Below, piece by piece: positions 17,407-26,088 of a DNA stretch of 64,000 nt; positions within the stretch are counted from its first letter, which is position 1; every line of letters begins with the position of its first letter. Below the pieces are notes generated by a model. It did no database searches, was not told where the DNA came from, and saw only the letters and a program-made list of their open reading frames with translations. Origin of the DNA: Virgibacillus_O xinjiangensis (GTDB lineage: Bacteria; Bacillota; Bacilli; Bacillales; Amphibacillaceae). A program made the translations under genes and the position numbers. The stretch lies in contig NZ_JBHRSA010000034.1 in NCBI RefSeq assembly GCF_042643145.1, positions 108,552 through 172,551 of the forward strand. The letters are read 5' to 3'.

Positions 17407-18309
17407 ATGAGTATATATATCAATAAAGATACAAAAGTGATTGTCCAGGGGATTACTGGTGGTACGGCAAAATTCCATACAAAACAAATGTTGGATTATG
17501 GAACCAAGATAGTTGGCGGTGTTACACCTAAAAAAGGTGGCACTAAAGTGGAAGGGGTCCCTGTCTTCAATACTGTACAAGATGCAGTAGACGAGACAGG
17601 TGCAACCGCATCTGTCATATATGTTCCAGCTCCATTTGCAGCAGATGCCATTATTGAAGCTGCCGATGCTGAGATTGAGCTTGTCATCTGCATTACGGAG
17701 CATATTCCGGTAATGGACATGGTAAAAGTGAAGCGTTACTTGGAAGGCAAGAATACAAGACTTGTAGGACCGAACTGTCCTGGAGTTATTACTGCAGACG
17801 AAACAAAAATCGGTATTATGCCCGGGTACATCCATAAGAAAGGGCACATTGGCGTCGTTTCCCGTTCTGGTACCCTGACATATGAAGCAGTACACCAGCT
17901 GTCGGAAGCAGGATATGGTCAAACTACTGCGGTAGGCATCGGTGGTGACCCGGTCAACGGCACAAACTTTATTGATGTACTGAAAGCATTTAATGAAGAT
18001 CCTGAAACAGAGGCAGTTGTCATGATCGGGGAAATTGGCGGAACTGCTGAAGAGGAAGCCGCAGAATGGGTGAAGTCAAATATGTCCAAACCGGTTGTCG
18101 GCTTCATTGGTGGTACTACTGCTCCCCCAGGAAAGCGGATGGGCCATGCGGGTGCCATTATTTCCGGCGGGAAAGGTACTGCAGATGAGAAGATTCGAGT
18201 GATGAACGAGTGTGGCATCAAAGTTGCTGAAACTCCGGCAGTTATCGGGGAAACAATGATTACTGTGTTGGAGGAAAAAGGACTAAAGGAAAAATGTAAA
18301 ACACATTAA
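17407..18309 (+). CDS. sucD: Succinyl-CoA synthetase, alpha subunit
   Basis: Alpha subunit, carrying the CoA-binding Rossmann domain and the phosphorylated histidine. The 300-residue protein begins MSIYINKDTKVIVQGITG, contains VGPNCPGVI (about 120-128), and ends with the active-site segment GHAGAI, where His247 is the phospho-acceptor. ATG start after AAAGGACGGACG. It is followed by a long inverted repeat before dprA. Confidence 0.97.
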   Translation: MSIYINKDTKVIVQGITGGTAKFHTKQMLDYGTKIVGGVTPKKGGTKVEGVPVFNTVQDAVDETGATASVIYVPAPFAADAIIEAADAEIELVICITEHIPVMDMVKVKRYLEGKNTRLVGPNCPGVITADETKIGIMPGYIHKKGHIGVVSRSGTLTYEAVHQLSEAGYGQTTAVGIGGDPVNGTNFIDVLKAFNEDPETEAVVMIGEIGGTAEEEAAEWVKSNMSKPVVGFIGGTTAPPGKRMGHAGAIISGGKGTADEKIRVMNECGIKVAETPAVIGETMITVLEEKGLKEKCKTH

Positions 18310-18313
18310 GACC

Positions 18314-18351
18314 ATAGTGAACCGGGCCTGGGAAAAGGCCCGGTTCACTAT
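18314..18351 (+). terminator. Inverted repeat after sucD
   Basis: Fifteen-base-pair GC-rich stem (18314-18328 with 18337-18351) with an 8-base loop. No T run follows, so it may be a partial terminator or an mRNA-stabilising 3' structure ahead of dprA. Confidence 0.65.
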
Positions 18352-18375
18352 ACTTCCCCAAGGTTGGTGAATGAT

Positions 18376-19269
18376 TTGGAACAGATACGCAAAAATTTAA
18401 TAGTATTGCATCGATGCAGAGGTGTAACCAGGAGAGTAATCCGGCGAATCCTTCACACAGACCCGTCTTTACAACTTCTTCCAACCCTTTCCCCTCAAGA
18501 GATTTCCAATTTCTTTACCTTGCCCTATAAGAATGCTTCCCTACTATATACTGACTATCACCATGATCAATTGTGGTATCAAGTAGAAAGAGATGAACAA
18601 GACTATGAAATCATCACCATGGTTGACGAAAACTACCCCCCTATGATAAAACCAATTAAAGACAAGCCGCTCGTTCTATATACCTTGGGAGATACTAGGC
18701 TTCTTACACATCGCCCGTCATTGAGTGTCATTGGGACGAGAAATCCTACTATGGAAGCTCCAGCTAAAATGAGATTTATTCTAGAGCCATTGATCGAGCG
18801 TGGCTGGTTGGTCGTCAGCGGGATGGCCAAGGGTATTGACAGCCATGCCCATCGATTGGCTCTTTCCCATCGAGGAAAGACGATAGCAGTGCTTGGAAGT
18901 GGCTTTTGGCATATGTACCCCAAAGAGAATAAAGCGTTATTTGAACAGATAGCACATAAGGGTCTCTTGGTATCAGAGTACCCTCCTAATAATCCCCCTA
19001 GGAAATTTCACTTTCCAGAGAGAAATCGTATTATTAGTGGTTTGAGTTCTGGGACCCTAGTCATAGAGGCCACCGAGAAAAGTGGTACACTGATTACCGT
19101 AGGTCAAGCACTGGATCAAGGCAGGGAGGTATATGCCTTGCCTGGTTCTCCTTTATGCCCCCAGACCAAAGGCTGTCACCGTATGATCCAGGATGGAGCA
19201 AAATTGGTGATGGAGCCGAAAGATATTTTGGAAGATTGGCAAATACACCAGAGGGATTTTTCACTTTAA
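18376..19269 (+). CDS. dprA: DNA processing protein DprA (Smf)
   Basis: DprA loads RecA on incoming single-stranded DNA during natural transformation. The protein (~297 residues) has the Rossmann-like DprA core. It includes GTRNPT (about 122-127), the SGMAKGIDSHAH segment, AVLGSGF, the FPERNRIISGLS loop, and the IEATEKSGTLITVGQALDQGR helix. The start is uncertain. TTG at 18376 lies 5 bases after a GGTGA-type site; GTG at 18367 and TTG at 18364 are in frame but overlap the site. The sucCD-dprA-topA order is conserved in Bacillales. Presence of dprA alone does not show competence. Confidence 0.93.
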   Translation: MEQIRKNLIVLHRCRGVTRRVIRRILHTDPSLQLLPTLSPQEISNFFTLPYKNASLLYTDYHHDQLWYQVERDEQDYEIITMVDENYPPMIKPIKDKPLVLYTLGDTRLLTHRPSLSVIGTRNPTMEAPAKMRFILEPLIERGWLVVSGMAKGIDSHAHRLALSHRGKTIAVLGSGFWHMYPKENKALFEQIAHKGLLVSEYPPNNPPRKFHFPERNRIISGLSSGTLVIEATEKSGTLITVGQALDQGREVYALPGSPLCPQTKGCHRMIQDGAKLVMEPKDILEDWQIHQRDFSL

Positions 19270-19319
19270 TAAAATAGTTGGAAAACGCTTACTCTACTGA
19301 ATAGTTTTTTCACATATGT

Positions 19320-19348
19320 TTGACAAATGTTTCGTATCTATTTAGTAT
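19320..19348 (+). promoter_or_regulatory. Sigma-A promoter for topA
   Basis: -35 TTGACA (19320-19325), 17-base spacer, -10 TAGTAT (19343-19348), about 50 bases before topA. Confidence 0.75.
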
Positions 19349-19399
19349 TAGTGACGATTTATTAATTTTTATTGCAACCTCATTTTGGGAGGAAAGATC

Positions 19400-21478
19400 A
19401 TGTCAGATTATCTGGTAATCGTTGAATCACCCGCAAAAGCGAAAACGATTGAACGATACTTAGGAAAAAAATATAAAGTTAAAGCCTCCATGGGCCATAT
19501 AAGGGATCTGCCAAAGAGTCAGATGGCTGTAGACGTTGAAAATGAATATAAGCCGAAATACATCACCATACGTGGAAAGGGAGACATACTCAAAGAGCTC
19601 CGATCTGCTGCGAAGAAAGCCAAAAAAGTTTATCTAGCTGCCGACCCTGATAGAGAAGGGGAAGCAATTGCATGGCATCTGGCGCATGTTCTTAATATTG
19701 ATGAGAATTCCAAATGCCGGGTTGTTTTTAATGAAATCACAAAAGATGCCGTGAAAGAATCCTTTAAACATCCCCGCTCGATTGATGAAGGGCTGGTCGA
19801 TTCACAGCAAGCCAGAAGAATCCTCGATCGACTGGTCGGATATAATATCAGTCCATTACTTTGGAAAAAAGTGAAAAAAGGATTGAGTGCAGGACGTGTT
19901 CAGTCTGTTGCATTGAAAATGATCATCGACCGAGAGAAAGAAATTGAGAATTTTAAGCCGGAAGAGTACTGGTCCATTGATGCTGAATTTCTCAAAGACA
20001 AGGAATCATTCAAAGGGAATTTTTATGGAATTGACGGCAAGAAGAAAGAATTGAAAACAGAAGATGATGTCAAGGAAATTACGAAGAAATTGGATACAAA
20101 GGAATTTCTTGTGGACAAGGTAAAAAAACGGGAGAGAAAGAGGAACCCTGCACAGCCGTTCATCACCTCATCTCTGCAGCAAGAAGCAGCAAGGAAATTG
20201 AACTTCCGAGCAAAGAAAACTATGATGGTTGCCCAGCAGCTATATGAAGGGATAGATTTAGGAAAGAAGGCGGGAGGCACCACCGGTCTTATAACTTATA
20301 TGCGTACAGACTCCACCCGAATTTCTGAAACAGCCAAAGATGAGGCAACCACATATATAGAAGAAAAATACGGCAAAGAATATCTTGGCGGAGCAAAAAA
20401 AGCTAAAAACAGCGAGGGAGCACAAGATGCCCACGAAGCTATCAGGCCCACTTCAGCCCTGCGGGACCCTAAGTCATTAAAAGATAACCTATCCAGAGAT
20501 CAATATCGATTGTACAAATTGATTTGGGAAAGGTTTTTGGCCAGTCAAATGGCCCCTGCAATAATGGATACCATGACAGTCCATTTGACAGCTAACGGAG
20601 TGGAATTCAGAGCTACCGGCTCCAAGATAAAATTCAAAGGATTTATGAAGGTATATGTGGAAGGAAATGATGATAATAAGAAGGAAGAAGACAAACTGCT
20701 TCCTGACTTGGAAGAAGGCACGAAAGTACAAGCGAAAGAAATCACACCAAATCAGCACTTTACACAGCCTCCTCCAAGATATACCGAAGCACGACTTGTA
20801 CGGACGCTTGAAGAATTAGGGATCGGCCGACCTTCTACCTATGCTCCCACTTTGGACACCATCCAACGTAGAGGGTATGTAAGCATAGACAACAAACGTT
20901 TTCTTCCAACAGAACTTGGAACGATTGTGAGCGGCCTGGTAGAAGAATTCTTTCCAGAAATCATTAGTGTAGAGTTCACCGCGAAAATGGAAGAAGATCT
21001 TGATTCAATTGAAGAAGGAAAAAGCCAGTGGATAAAAGTCATTGACAATTTTTACCAAGGTTTCAGTAAACGGTTGGAGACAGCTGAAAAAGAGATGGAA
21101 AAGGTAGAAATAAAAGACGAGCCTGCTGGAATAGATTGTGAGGAATGCGGGCATGAAATGGTCTACAAGATGGGACGTTATGGAAAATTCCTTGCGTGCT
21201 CAAACTTTCCTGACTGCAGGAATACCAAGCCTATTCTCAAGGAAATTGGAGTCAAATGCCCTAAATGTAAAGATGGGAACATCGTAGAAAGGAAGTCCAA
21301 AAAACGCCGCACTTTCTACGGCTGTGATCAATTCCCTGATTGTGACTTTGTTTCTTGGGATAAACCTATTTCCCGGCCATGTCCTAAATGTGATTCCCTG
21401 CTAGTGGAAAAACGCAAGAAAAAAGAAACACAAATCCAATGTACTAATTGTGACTATGAAGAGAGCGCACAGAATTAG
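19400..21478 (+). CDS. topA: DNA topoisomerase I
   Basis: Type IA topoisomerase that relaxes negative supercoils behind RNA polymerase. The 692-residue protein begins with a TOPRIM domain (LVIVESPAKAKTIERYLG, then DPDREGEAIAWH at about 85-96). The active-site tyrosine is Tyr300 in ITYMRTDSTRIS. Three C-terminal zinc-ribbon modules follow: CEECGHEM...CSNFPDC, CPKCKDGN...CDQFPDC and CPKCDSLL...CTNC. I chose the ATG at 19400 behind GGGAGG rather than an in-frame upstream start at 19385. In B. subtilis trmFO follows; here it does not. Confidence 0.97.
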   Translation: MSDYLVIVESPAKAKTIERYLGKKYKVKASMGHIRDLPKSQMAVDVENEYKPKYITIRGKGDILKELRSAAKKAKKVYLAADPDREGEAIAWHLAHVLNIDENSKCRVVFNEITKDAVKESFKHPRSIDEGLVDSQQARRILDRLVGYNISPLLWKKVKKGLSAGRVQSVALKMIIDREKEIENFKPEEYWSIDAEFLKDKESFKGNFYGIDGKKKELKTEDDVKEITKKLDTKEFLVDKVKKRERKRNPAQPFITSSLQQEAARKLNFRAKKTMMVAQQLYEGIDLGKKAGGTTGLITYMRTDSTRISETAKDEATTYIEEKYGKEYLGGAKKAKNSEGAQDAHEAIRPTSALRDPKSLKDNLSRDQYRLYKLIWERFLASQMAPAIMDTMTVHLTANGVEFRATGSKIKFKGFMKVYVEGNDDNKKEEDKLLPDLEEGTKVQAKEITPNQHFTQPPPRYTEARLVRTLEELGIGRPSTYAPTLDTIQRRGYVSIDNKRFLPTELGTIVSGLVEEFFPEIISVEFTAKMEEDLDSIEEGKSQWIKVIDNFYQGFSKRLETAEKEMEKVEIKDEPAGIDCEECGHEMVYKMGRYGKFLACSNFPDCRNTKPILKEIGVKCPKCKDGNIVERKSKKRRTFYGCDQFPDCDFVSWDKPISRPCPKCDSLLVEKRKKKETQIQCTNCDYEESAQN

Positions 21479-21507
21479 AAGCTGCCCGGAACCCCGGGCA
21501 GCTTTTT
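21479..21507 (+). terminator. Terminator after topA
   Basis: Eleven-base-pair GC-rich stem (21479-21489 with 21494-21504), AACC loop, followed by TTT. A strong intrinsic terminator. Confidence 0.85.
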
Positions 21508-21580
21508 GAATTTGCGGAAGGAGCCCCATGGTTTGATTTACGGAGATTAGGGAAGAGGTGGAATAAAGGAGGGGATAAGG

Positions 21581-21895
21581 ATGGCAGAGAAAAAACAATA
21601 CTTTGTAACCATTGATACGGAAGAGATTCGGGAAGTGTCTATTCCTGATAGTGGCATTGAATTTGAAATCGAAGCAACCGAAGGACAGGTGGAAGAGCTG
21701 CGCCACCTATTTATAAAACGCAATCAAAACGCAGTGAATGCTTCCAATTATGTCCACAAGCCATTCGATGAGTGGGGTGCAGATGAGGAAAGGGCTTCCT
21801 ATAACAAACACATGGTGGAAGTCTATCGAAAAGTATATGAGTTGGGTACCAAAGAGACGAAAGAAAAAATTAGTGAATTAGGAATAATAAACTAA
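21581..21895 (+). CDS. Small conserved-looking protein of unknown function
   Basis: A 104-residue acidic soluble protein with no membrane segment or signal peptide. The N-terminal half looks beta-rich (KQYFVTIDTEEIREVSIP) and the C-terminal half helical (YNKHMVEVYRKVYELGT). The ATG is preceded by GGAGGGGATAAGG at good spacing and codon use resembles its neighbours, so I consider it a real gene. I do not recognise the family with confidence. It occupies the place of trmFO between topA and xerC and is separated from topA by a strong terminator. The gap upstream has no clear promoter of its own. Confidence 0.75.
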   Translation: MAEKKQYFVTIDTEEIREVSIPDSGIEFEIEATEGQVEELRHLFIKRNQNAVNASNYVHKPFDEWGADEERASYNKHMVEVYRKVYELGTKETKEKISELGIIN

Positions 21896-21978
21896 CTATT
21901 TGGCCATACCTTTAGTATCATGTTTTCACAAACTTTTCACAGTGATCAATTTTGTGGAAGTGTAGGAAAGGGAGTTTA

Positions 21979-22007
21979 TTGACTATTGAATTTGAAACAG
22001 ATATAAT
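21979..22007 (+). promoter_or_regulatory. Near-consensus promoter with no adjacent gene
   Basis: -35 TTGACT (21979-21984), 17-base spacer, perfect -10 TATAAT (22002-22007). It lies about 215 bases before xerC, so it makes either a long xerC leader or a small RNA. Confidence 0.65.
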
Positions 22008-22168
22008 AACGCATTGGTAAGGTAACTTACTTGACACCTTAGTGTAATTTGCTGGTCTTGTCGTTTTGTATGAGTAATAGAAAACGATCATTGGACTTTT
22101 AAAAAGCAAGGGATAGATCAGCAAGTCTAGGCCCAATTCAGAATTTTATTGCAATTTTGTTAAATCTA

Positions 22169-22197
22169 TTGCAGCTGTAAATTATGTGTGTTATGAT
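22169..22197 (+). promoter_or_regulatory. Sigma-A promoter for xerC-hslVU-codY
   Basis: -35 TTGCAG (22169-22174), 17-base spacer, -10 TATGAT (22192-22197), 25 bases ahead of xerC. Confidence 0.65.
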
Positions 22198-22222
22198 TTA
22201 TTAGCTAATTGAGGTGTGAAGA

Positions 22223-23125
22223 TTGAATGATTATATGGAACCATCCAAACAATTCGTTGAATATTTGCAAATAGAGAAGAATGCTTCACCTTATACTGTA
22301 AAGTATTATCAGAATGATCTGGAAAAATTCTTTTTGTTTCTATCGGCAGAAGGAATTGATGGTCTGGAGCATGTGGATTACCGGGTGGTCCGATTATTCT
22401 TGACCGGTCTGTACCATCAACGTTTAAGCAGGAGGTCTGTTTCCCGTACGATTTCTTCATTAAGAAGTTTTTATCGTTTTCTTCAGAGAGAAGAAAAAAT
22501 CACCACTAACCCGTTTATGCATGTAAGCCTTCCTAAACAAGATCAACCGATACCGGGATTCCTTTATGCCGAGGAGTTGGAGAAACTGTTTGAGGTCAGT
22601 GATCTGACAGACCCACTGGGACAACGTAATCAGGCGATCTTGGAAGTGCTATACGCTACCGGGATCAGGGTGAGTGAATGCAAGAACCTCTCGCTTTCCC
22701 ATATCGATTTCACGATAGGCACTCTCTTCGTAAAAGGAAAAGGCAGAAAGGAACGCTATGTTCCATTCGGCAGTTTTGCGTCGACTGTCTTGGATACCTA
22801 CATAAGGGATGGAAGGGAACAATTGATGAAAAAAAGAGGCGTAGCAACAGATACCGTTTTTTTGAATGCCAGGGGAAACCCGCTGACTGAGCGAGGGATC
22901 CGGCTGATTTTGAATAAGATGGTGGAACGCGCTGCGTTAACTGTTCATTTGCATCCGCATAAACTTCGGCACACGTTTGCAACACACATGCTTAATGAAG
23001 GTGCAGACTTAAGAACAGTCCAGGAATTATTAGGTCATGAGAATCTTTCTTCTACTCAAATTTATACCCATGTAACTAAAAATCATTTACGGGATGTTTA
23101 TTTAAACAGCCATCCTCGTGCATAG
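22223..23125 (+). CDS. xerC: Tyrosine recombinase XerC (CodV)
   Basis: Site-specific recombinase that, with XerD, resolves chromosome dimers at dif. The 300-residue protein has an N-terminal core-binding SAM-like domain (about 8-95) and a C-terminal catalytic domain. The full residue set is present: Arg149 (TGIRVSE), Lys173, His246 and Arg249 (HPHKLRH), His272 and the nucleophile Tyr281. The TTG start is 6 bases after GAGGTG. It heads the xerC-hslV-hslU-codY cluster conserved in Bacillales, which supports XerC over a phage-type integrase; there are no other phage genes. Confidence 0.95.
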   Translation: MNDYMEPSKQFVEYLQIEKNASPYTVKYYQNDLEKFFLFLSAEGIDGLEHVDYRVVRLFLTGLYHQRLSRRSVSRTISSLRSFYRFLQREEKITTNPFMHVSLPKQDQPIPGFLYAEELEKLFEVSDLTDPLGQRNQAILEVLYATGIRVSECKNLSLSHIDFTIGTLFVKGKGRKERYVPFGSFASTVLDTYIRDGREQLMKKRGVATDTVFLNARGNPLTERGIRLILNKMVERAALTVHLHPHKLRHTFATHMLNEGADLRTVQELLGHENLSSTQIYTHVTKNHLRDVYLNSHPRA

Positions 23126-23151
23126 AATGTACTACGGAAGGGGTGAGGTGA

Positions 23152-23697
23152 TTGGCGAATGAGATGCATGCAACCACCATTTTTGCCATTCGGCATAAAG
23201 GGCAAAGTGCGATGAGTGGTGACGGCCAAGTGACTTTAGGTAACTCGGTCGTAATGAAGCATAAAGCCAAAAAAGTAAGAACTCTATACAATGGCCAGGT
23301 TCTAGCAGGATTTGCAGGTTCCGTGGCTGATGCCTTCACTTTGTTTGAAAAATTTGAGGCGAAACTAGATACCTATAATGGCAATTTGACGCGAGCCTCC
23401 GTTGAGTTGGCGAAGGAATGGCGGAGCGACAAGGTCCTCCGTAAACTGGAGGCAATGCTTATTGTTCTGAACAAAGAAAAGATGTTTCTGTTATCTGGTA
23501 CGGGAGAGGTAATAGAACCTGATGATGGGATTCTTGCCATAGGTTCAGGCGGCAATTTTGCATTAAGCGCCGGAAGAGCTTTGGCAAGATACTCTAGTGA
23601 CCTTTCCGCTAAGGATATAGCTAAAGCCGCACTGGAGACAGCGGGCGAAATCTGTGTGTTCACGAATGATCAAATAACCTTAGAGGTACTTGATTGA
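23152..23697 (+). CDS. hslV: ATP-dependent protease peptidase subunit HslV (ClpQ)
   Basis: Proteasome-like peptidase that forms a two-ring core capped by HslU. The 181-residue protein contains HATTIFA (residues 6-12) followed by HKGQSAMSGDGQVT and the family segments GFAGSVADAFTLFEKFE and IGSGGNFALSAGRAL. The TTG start at 23152 is 8 bases after AAGGGG. The family nucleophile is an exposed N-terminal Thr or, in B. subtilis, Ser; here residue 2 is Ala and the Thr-Thr pair is at positions 8-9, so trimming would be needed to expose it. It is coupled to hslU downstream. Confidence 0.95.
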   Translation: MANEMHATTIFAIRHKGQSAMSGDGQVTLGNSVVMKHKAKKVRTLYNGQVLAGFAGSVADAFTLFEKFEAKLDTYNGNLTRASVELAKEWRSDKVLRKLEAMLIVLNKEKMFLLSGTGEVIEPDDGILAIGSGGNFALSAGRALARYSSDLSAKDIAKAALETAGEICVFTNDQITLEVLD

Positions 23698-23717
23698 TGA
23701 GGAGGCCTGGTGCAACC

Positions 23718-25109
23718 ATGGGGATCAATTATACTCCAAGGCAAATAGTGGAACAATTGGATAAATACATCATTGGCCAGAAGAAGGCGAAAAAATCTGT
23801 GGCAGTAGCTCTGCGCAACCGATACCGCAGAATGCAGTTGGATGAATCCATTAAAGAGGAGATCGTCCCTAAAAACATTCTGATGATCGGTCCGACAGGG
23901 GTGGGTAAGACAGAAATTGCAAGAAGGCTGGCGAAATTGGCTGGAGCCCCATTCGTAAAAGTGGAAGCAACCAAGTTTACAGAAGTGGGCTATGTCGGCA
24001 GGGATGTCGAGTCCATGGTGCGTGATCTTGTTGAAATGTCGGTCCGCATGGTGAAAGAAGAAAAGATGGAAGAAGTTAAGGGTAAAGCAGAAGAAGCTGC
24101 TAACAAGAGACTTGTTGAGTTATTGGTCCCACAGGCGAAGAAGCAGAATAATGTCAAAAACCCCTTCGAGATGCTGTTTTCCAACCATGATGCAGATGAG
24201 GATGGTACTTCATCAGATGGAGATGACGAAATCCGAAATAAACGCAAGAGGGTGGAACACCAATTGGCTCTAGGTGAACTGGAGGATCATATGGTCACCG
24301 TGGAGATCGACGATGTTCCTCCTTCCATGTTTGATATGCTGCAGGGGTCGGGTATGGAACAAATGGGCATGAACATGCAGGATGTCTTCGGTCAGTTCAT
24401 GCCGAAAAAGAAAAAGAGCCGAAAGCTTCCGGTTTCGGAAGCGAGAAAGGTTCTTACCCAACAGGAAGCAGCGAGGCTTGTTGATATGGAAGAGGTTTCC
24501 CAAGAGGCTATTCAGCGGGCAGAACAGTCTGGCATTCTCTTCATTGATGAAATAGATAAAGTTGCAGTGAAACAGGAGAACTCAGCAAGTGTGTCCCGCG
24601 AAGGTGTCCAGCGGGATATTCTGCCGATAGTGGAAGGGTCTACTGTAGTCACCAAACATGGTGCTGTAAAGACAGATCATATGTTGTTCATTGCTGCCGG
24701 TGCATTCCATATGGCGAAGCCCTCTGACCTCATACCTGAATTGCAAGGTAGATTCCCTATACGTGTAGAACTTGAAAAACTGGCTGTGGAAGATTTTCAG
24801 AGAATACTAAGGGAACCTTCCAATGCACTGCTCAAACAATATCAGGGTCTTCTGAAAACGGAAGGTATAAATGTTATTTTTACAGACGAAGCTATAGAAA
24901 GATTAGCAGAGGTTGCCTATGAAGTGAATCAAGAGACAGATAACATAGGTGCAAGGAGACTTCATACCATTCTAGAAAAACTATTGGAAGATTTATCATT
25001 TGAGGCTCCGGATATTAATATGGAAGAAATAGAAATAACCCCAGCCTATGTAGATGAAAAATTGAGCAATATCGTAAAAAACAAAGACTTAAGCCAATTT
25101 ATACTATAA
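23718..25109 (+). CDS. hslU: ATP-dependent protease ATPase subunit HslU (ClpY)
   Basis: AAA+ unfoldase that feeds proteins into HslV. The 463-residue protein has Walker A GPTGVGKT (58-65), the pore loop GYVGRD (91-96), an inserted I domain (about 115-240) and Walker B FIDEIDK (about 275-281). A C-terminal sensor-2 region ends in the family tail SQFIL that docks in HslV. I chose the ATG at 23718 because it gives the usual N-terminus (INYTPRQIVEQLDKYI). A start at 23694 overlapping hslV is possible but would lie ahead of the AGGAGG site. codY follows by 26 bases. Confidence 0.95.
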   Translation: MGINYTPRQIVEQLDKYIIGQKKAKKSVAVALRNRYRRMQLDESIKEEIVPKNILMIGPTGVGKTEIARRLAKLAGAPFVKVEATKFTEVGYVGRDVESMVRDLVEMSVRMVKEEKMEEVKGKAEEAANKRLVELLVPQAKKQNNVKNPFEMLFSNHDADEDGTSSDGDDEIRNKRKRVEHQLALGELEDHMVTVEIDDVPPSMFDMLQGSGMEQMGMNMQDVFGQFMPKKKKSRKLPVSEARKVLTQQEAARLVDMEEVSQEAIQRAEQSGILFIDEIDKVAVKQENSASVSREGVQRDILPIVEGSTVVTKHGAVKTDHMLFIAAGAFHMAKPSDLIPELQGRFPIRVELEKLAVEDFQRILREPSNALLKQYQGLLKTEGINVIFTDEAIERLAEVAYEVNQETDNIGARRLHTILEKLLEDLSFEAPDINMEEIEITPAYVDEKLSNIVKNKDLSQFIL

Positions 25110-25135
25110 CTCAAAGAAATGAATGGAGGATTATC

Positions 25136-25915
25136 ATGGATTTATTACAACGAGCAAGAAAAATCAATGCAATGCTGCAAGGAGCCACAGGGAAGTCGGT
25201 GAACTTCAACGATATGTCAGGTTCTCTGAGGGATGTTATTAAAGGAAACGTCTATATTGTCAGCAGAAGAGGAAAGTTATTAGGATTCGCGATCAATCAG
25301 GAAATTGAAAATGAACGAATGAAAAACATGTTGGAAGAGAGGCGTTTTCCAGAGGACTATATCCAAGGGTTATCCAATATCCATGAAACTACTGCCAACC
25401 TGGATATAGACAGCCCGCACACTGTTTTCCCTGTAGAGAACCGTGAATTGTTCCAGAACGGCCTTACAACAATTGTACCTATTATCGGCGGAGGAGAGCG
25501 CTTGGGCACATTGGTCATCGGACGAATCAATGAAAGTTTCAATGATGATGATCTTCTTCTCGCTGAATATGGTGCAACTGTAGTTGGTATGGAAATCCTT
25601 CATGAGAAAACAGAAGAGATCGAGATGGAAGCTCGAAGCAAGGCAGTTGTACAAATGGCAATCAGTTCACTATCCTACAGTGAACTAGAAGCAATCGATC
25701 ATATTTTCGAAGAATTGAATGGCAATGAGGGGCTGTTGGTAGCTAGTAAAATCGCAGATCGTGTGGGAATTACCAGGTCTGTCATCGTCAATGCTCTCAG
25801 AAAACTGGAAAGTGCTGGAGTGATTGAATCCCGTTCCTTAGGAATGAAGGGAACTTATATCAAAGTGCTTAACAGCAAGTTCCTTGTTGAGTTGGAAAAA
25901 CTGCGTTCCAGGTAA
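25136..25915 (+). CDS. codY: Global nutritional regulator CodY
   Basis: GTP- and branched-chain-amino-acid-sensing repressor controlling stationary-phase, biosynthetic and transport genes. The 259-residue protein has the N-terminal GAF ligand-binding domain (about 1-155) and a C-terminal winged helix with SKIADRVGITRSVIVNALRK (about 203-222), the diagnostic CodY helix-turn-helix. ATG start after GGAGGA. It is the last gene of the xerC-hslVU-codY unit and is followed by a terminator; in motile relatives the flagellar operon begins next. Confidence 0.97.
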   Translation: MDLLQRARKINAMLQGATGKSVNFNDMSGSLRDVIKGNVYIVSRRGKLLGFAINQEIENERMKNMLEERRFPEDYIQGLSNIHETTANLDIDSPHTVFPVENRELFQNGLTTIVPIIGGGERLGTLVIGRINESFNDDDLLLAEYGATVVGMEILHEKTEEIEMEARSKAVVQMAISSLSYSELEAIDHIFEELNGNEGLLVASKIADRVGITRSVIVNALRKLESAGVIESRSLGMKGTYIKVLNSKFLVELEKLRSR

Positions 25916-25937
25916 GTTCTTAATGTCCATTGGAAAG

Positions 25938-25967
25938 AAGGCCAGAGTTGCTCTCTGGCTTTTTTTA
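25938..25967 (+). terminator. Terminator after codY
   Basis: Stem of 7-10 base pairs (25938-25947 with 25953-25962, with one G-T pair), short loop, followed by a run of seven T. Confidence 0.85.
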
Positions 25968-26059
25968 CTGTCTTCTTGCCATTGGGCACTATTCAGGGGT
26001 ATAAAACGGGTTCAGGTATATTAGTAAGGAACAGATTATCCATAAATACCTGTTTATAC

Positions 26060-26088
26060 TTGATTAAGTAAAAACAGTGTGGTATATT
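26060..26088 (+). promoter_or_regulatory. Sigma-A promoter for rpsB
   Basis: -35 TTGATT (26060-26065), 17-base spacer, -10 TATATT (26083-26088). The gap from codY to rpsB is 324 bases; besides the codY terminator and this promoter, the rest is the rpsB leader. Confidence 0.7.

Larger units (their letters stand above)
21896..22222 (+). other. 327-base non-coding gap with two promoters
   Basis: AT-rich stretch between the 104-aa gene and xerC with no convincing reading frame on either strand. It holds two sigma-A-type promoters, at 21979-22007 and 22169-22197. I see no trmFO remnant and no clear terminator between the promoters. Confidence 0.6.

Noticed and set aside
21918..22136. 72-codon minus-strand open frame in the topA-xerC gap
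   Set aside because: No ribosome site, no recognisable motif, and it overlaps plus-strand promoter elements. I treat the gap as non-coding.
22223..23125. Tyrosine recombinase as a sign of a prophage or integrative element
   Set aside because: Its sequence, length and place next to hslVU-codY match housekeeping XerC; no att-like repeats or phage genes are nearby.
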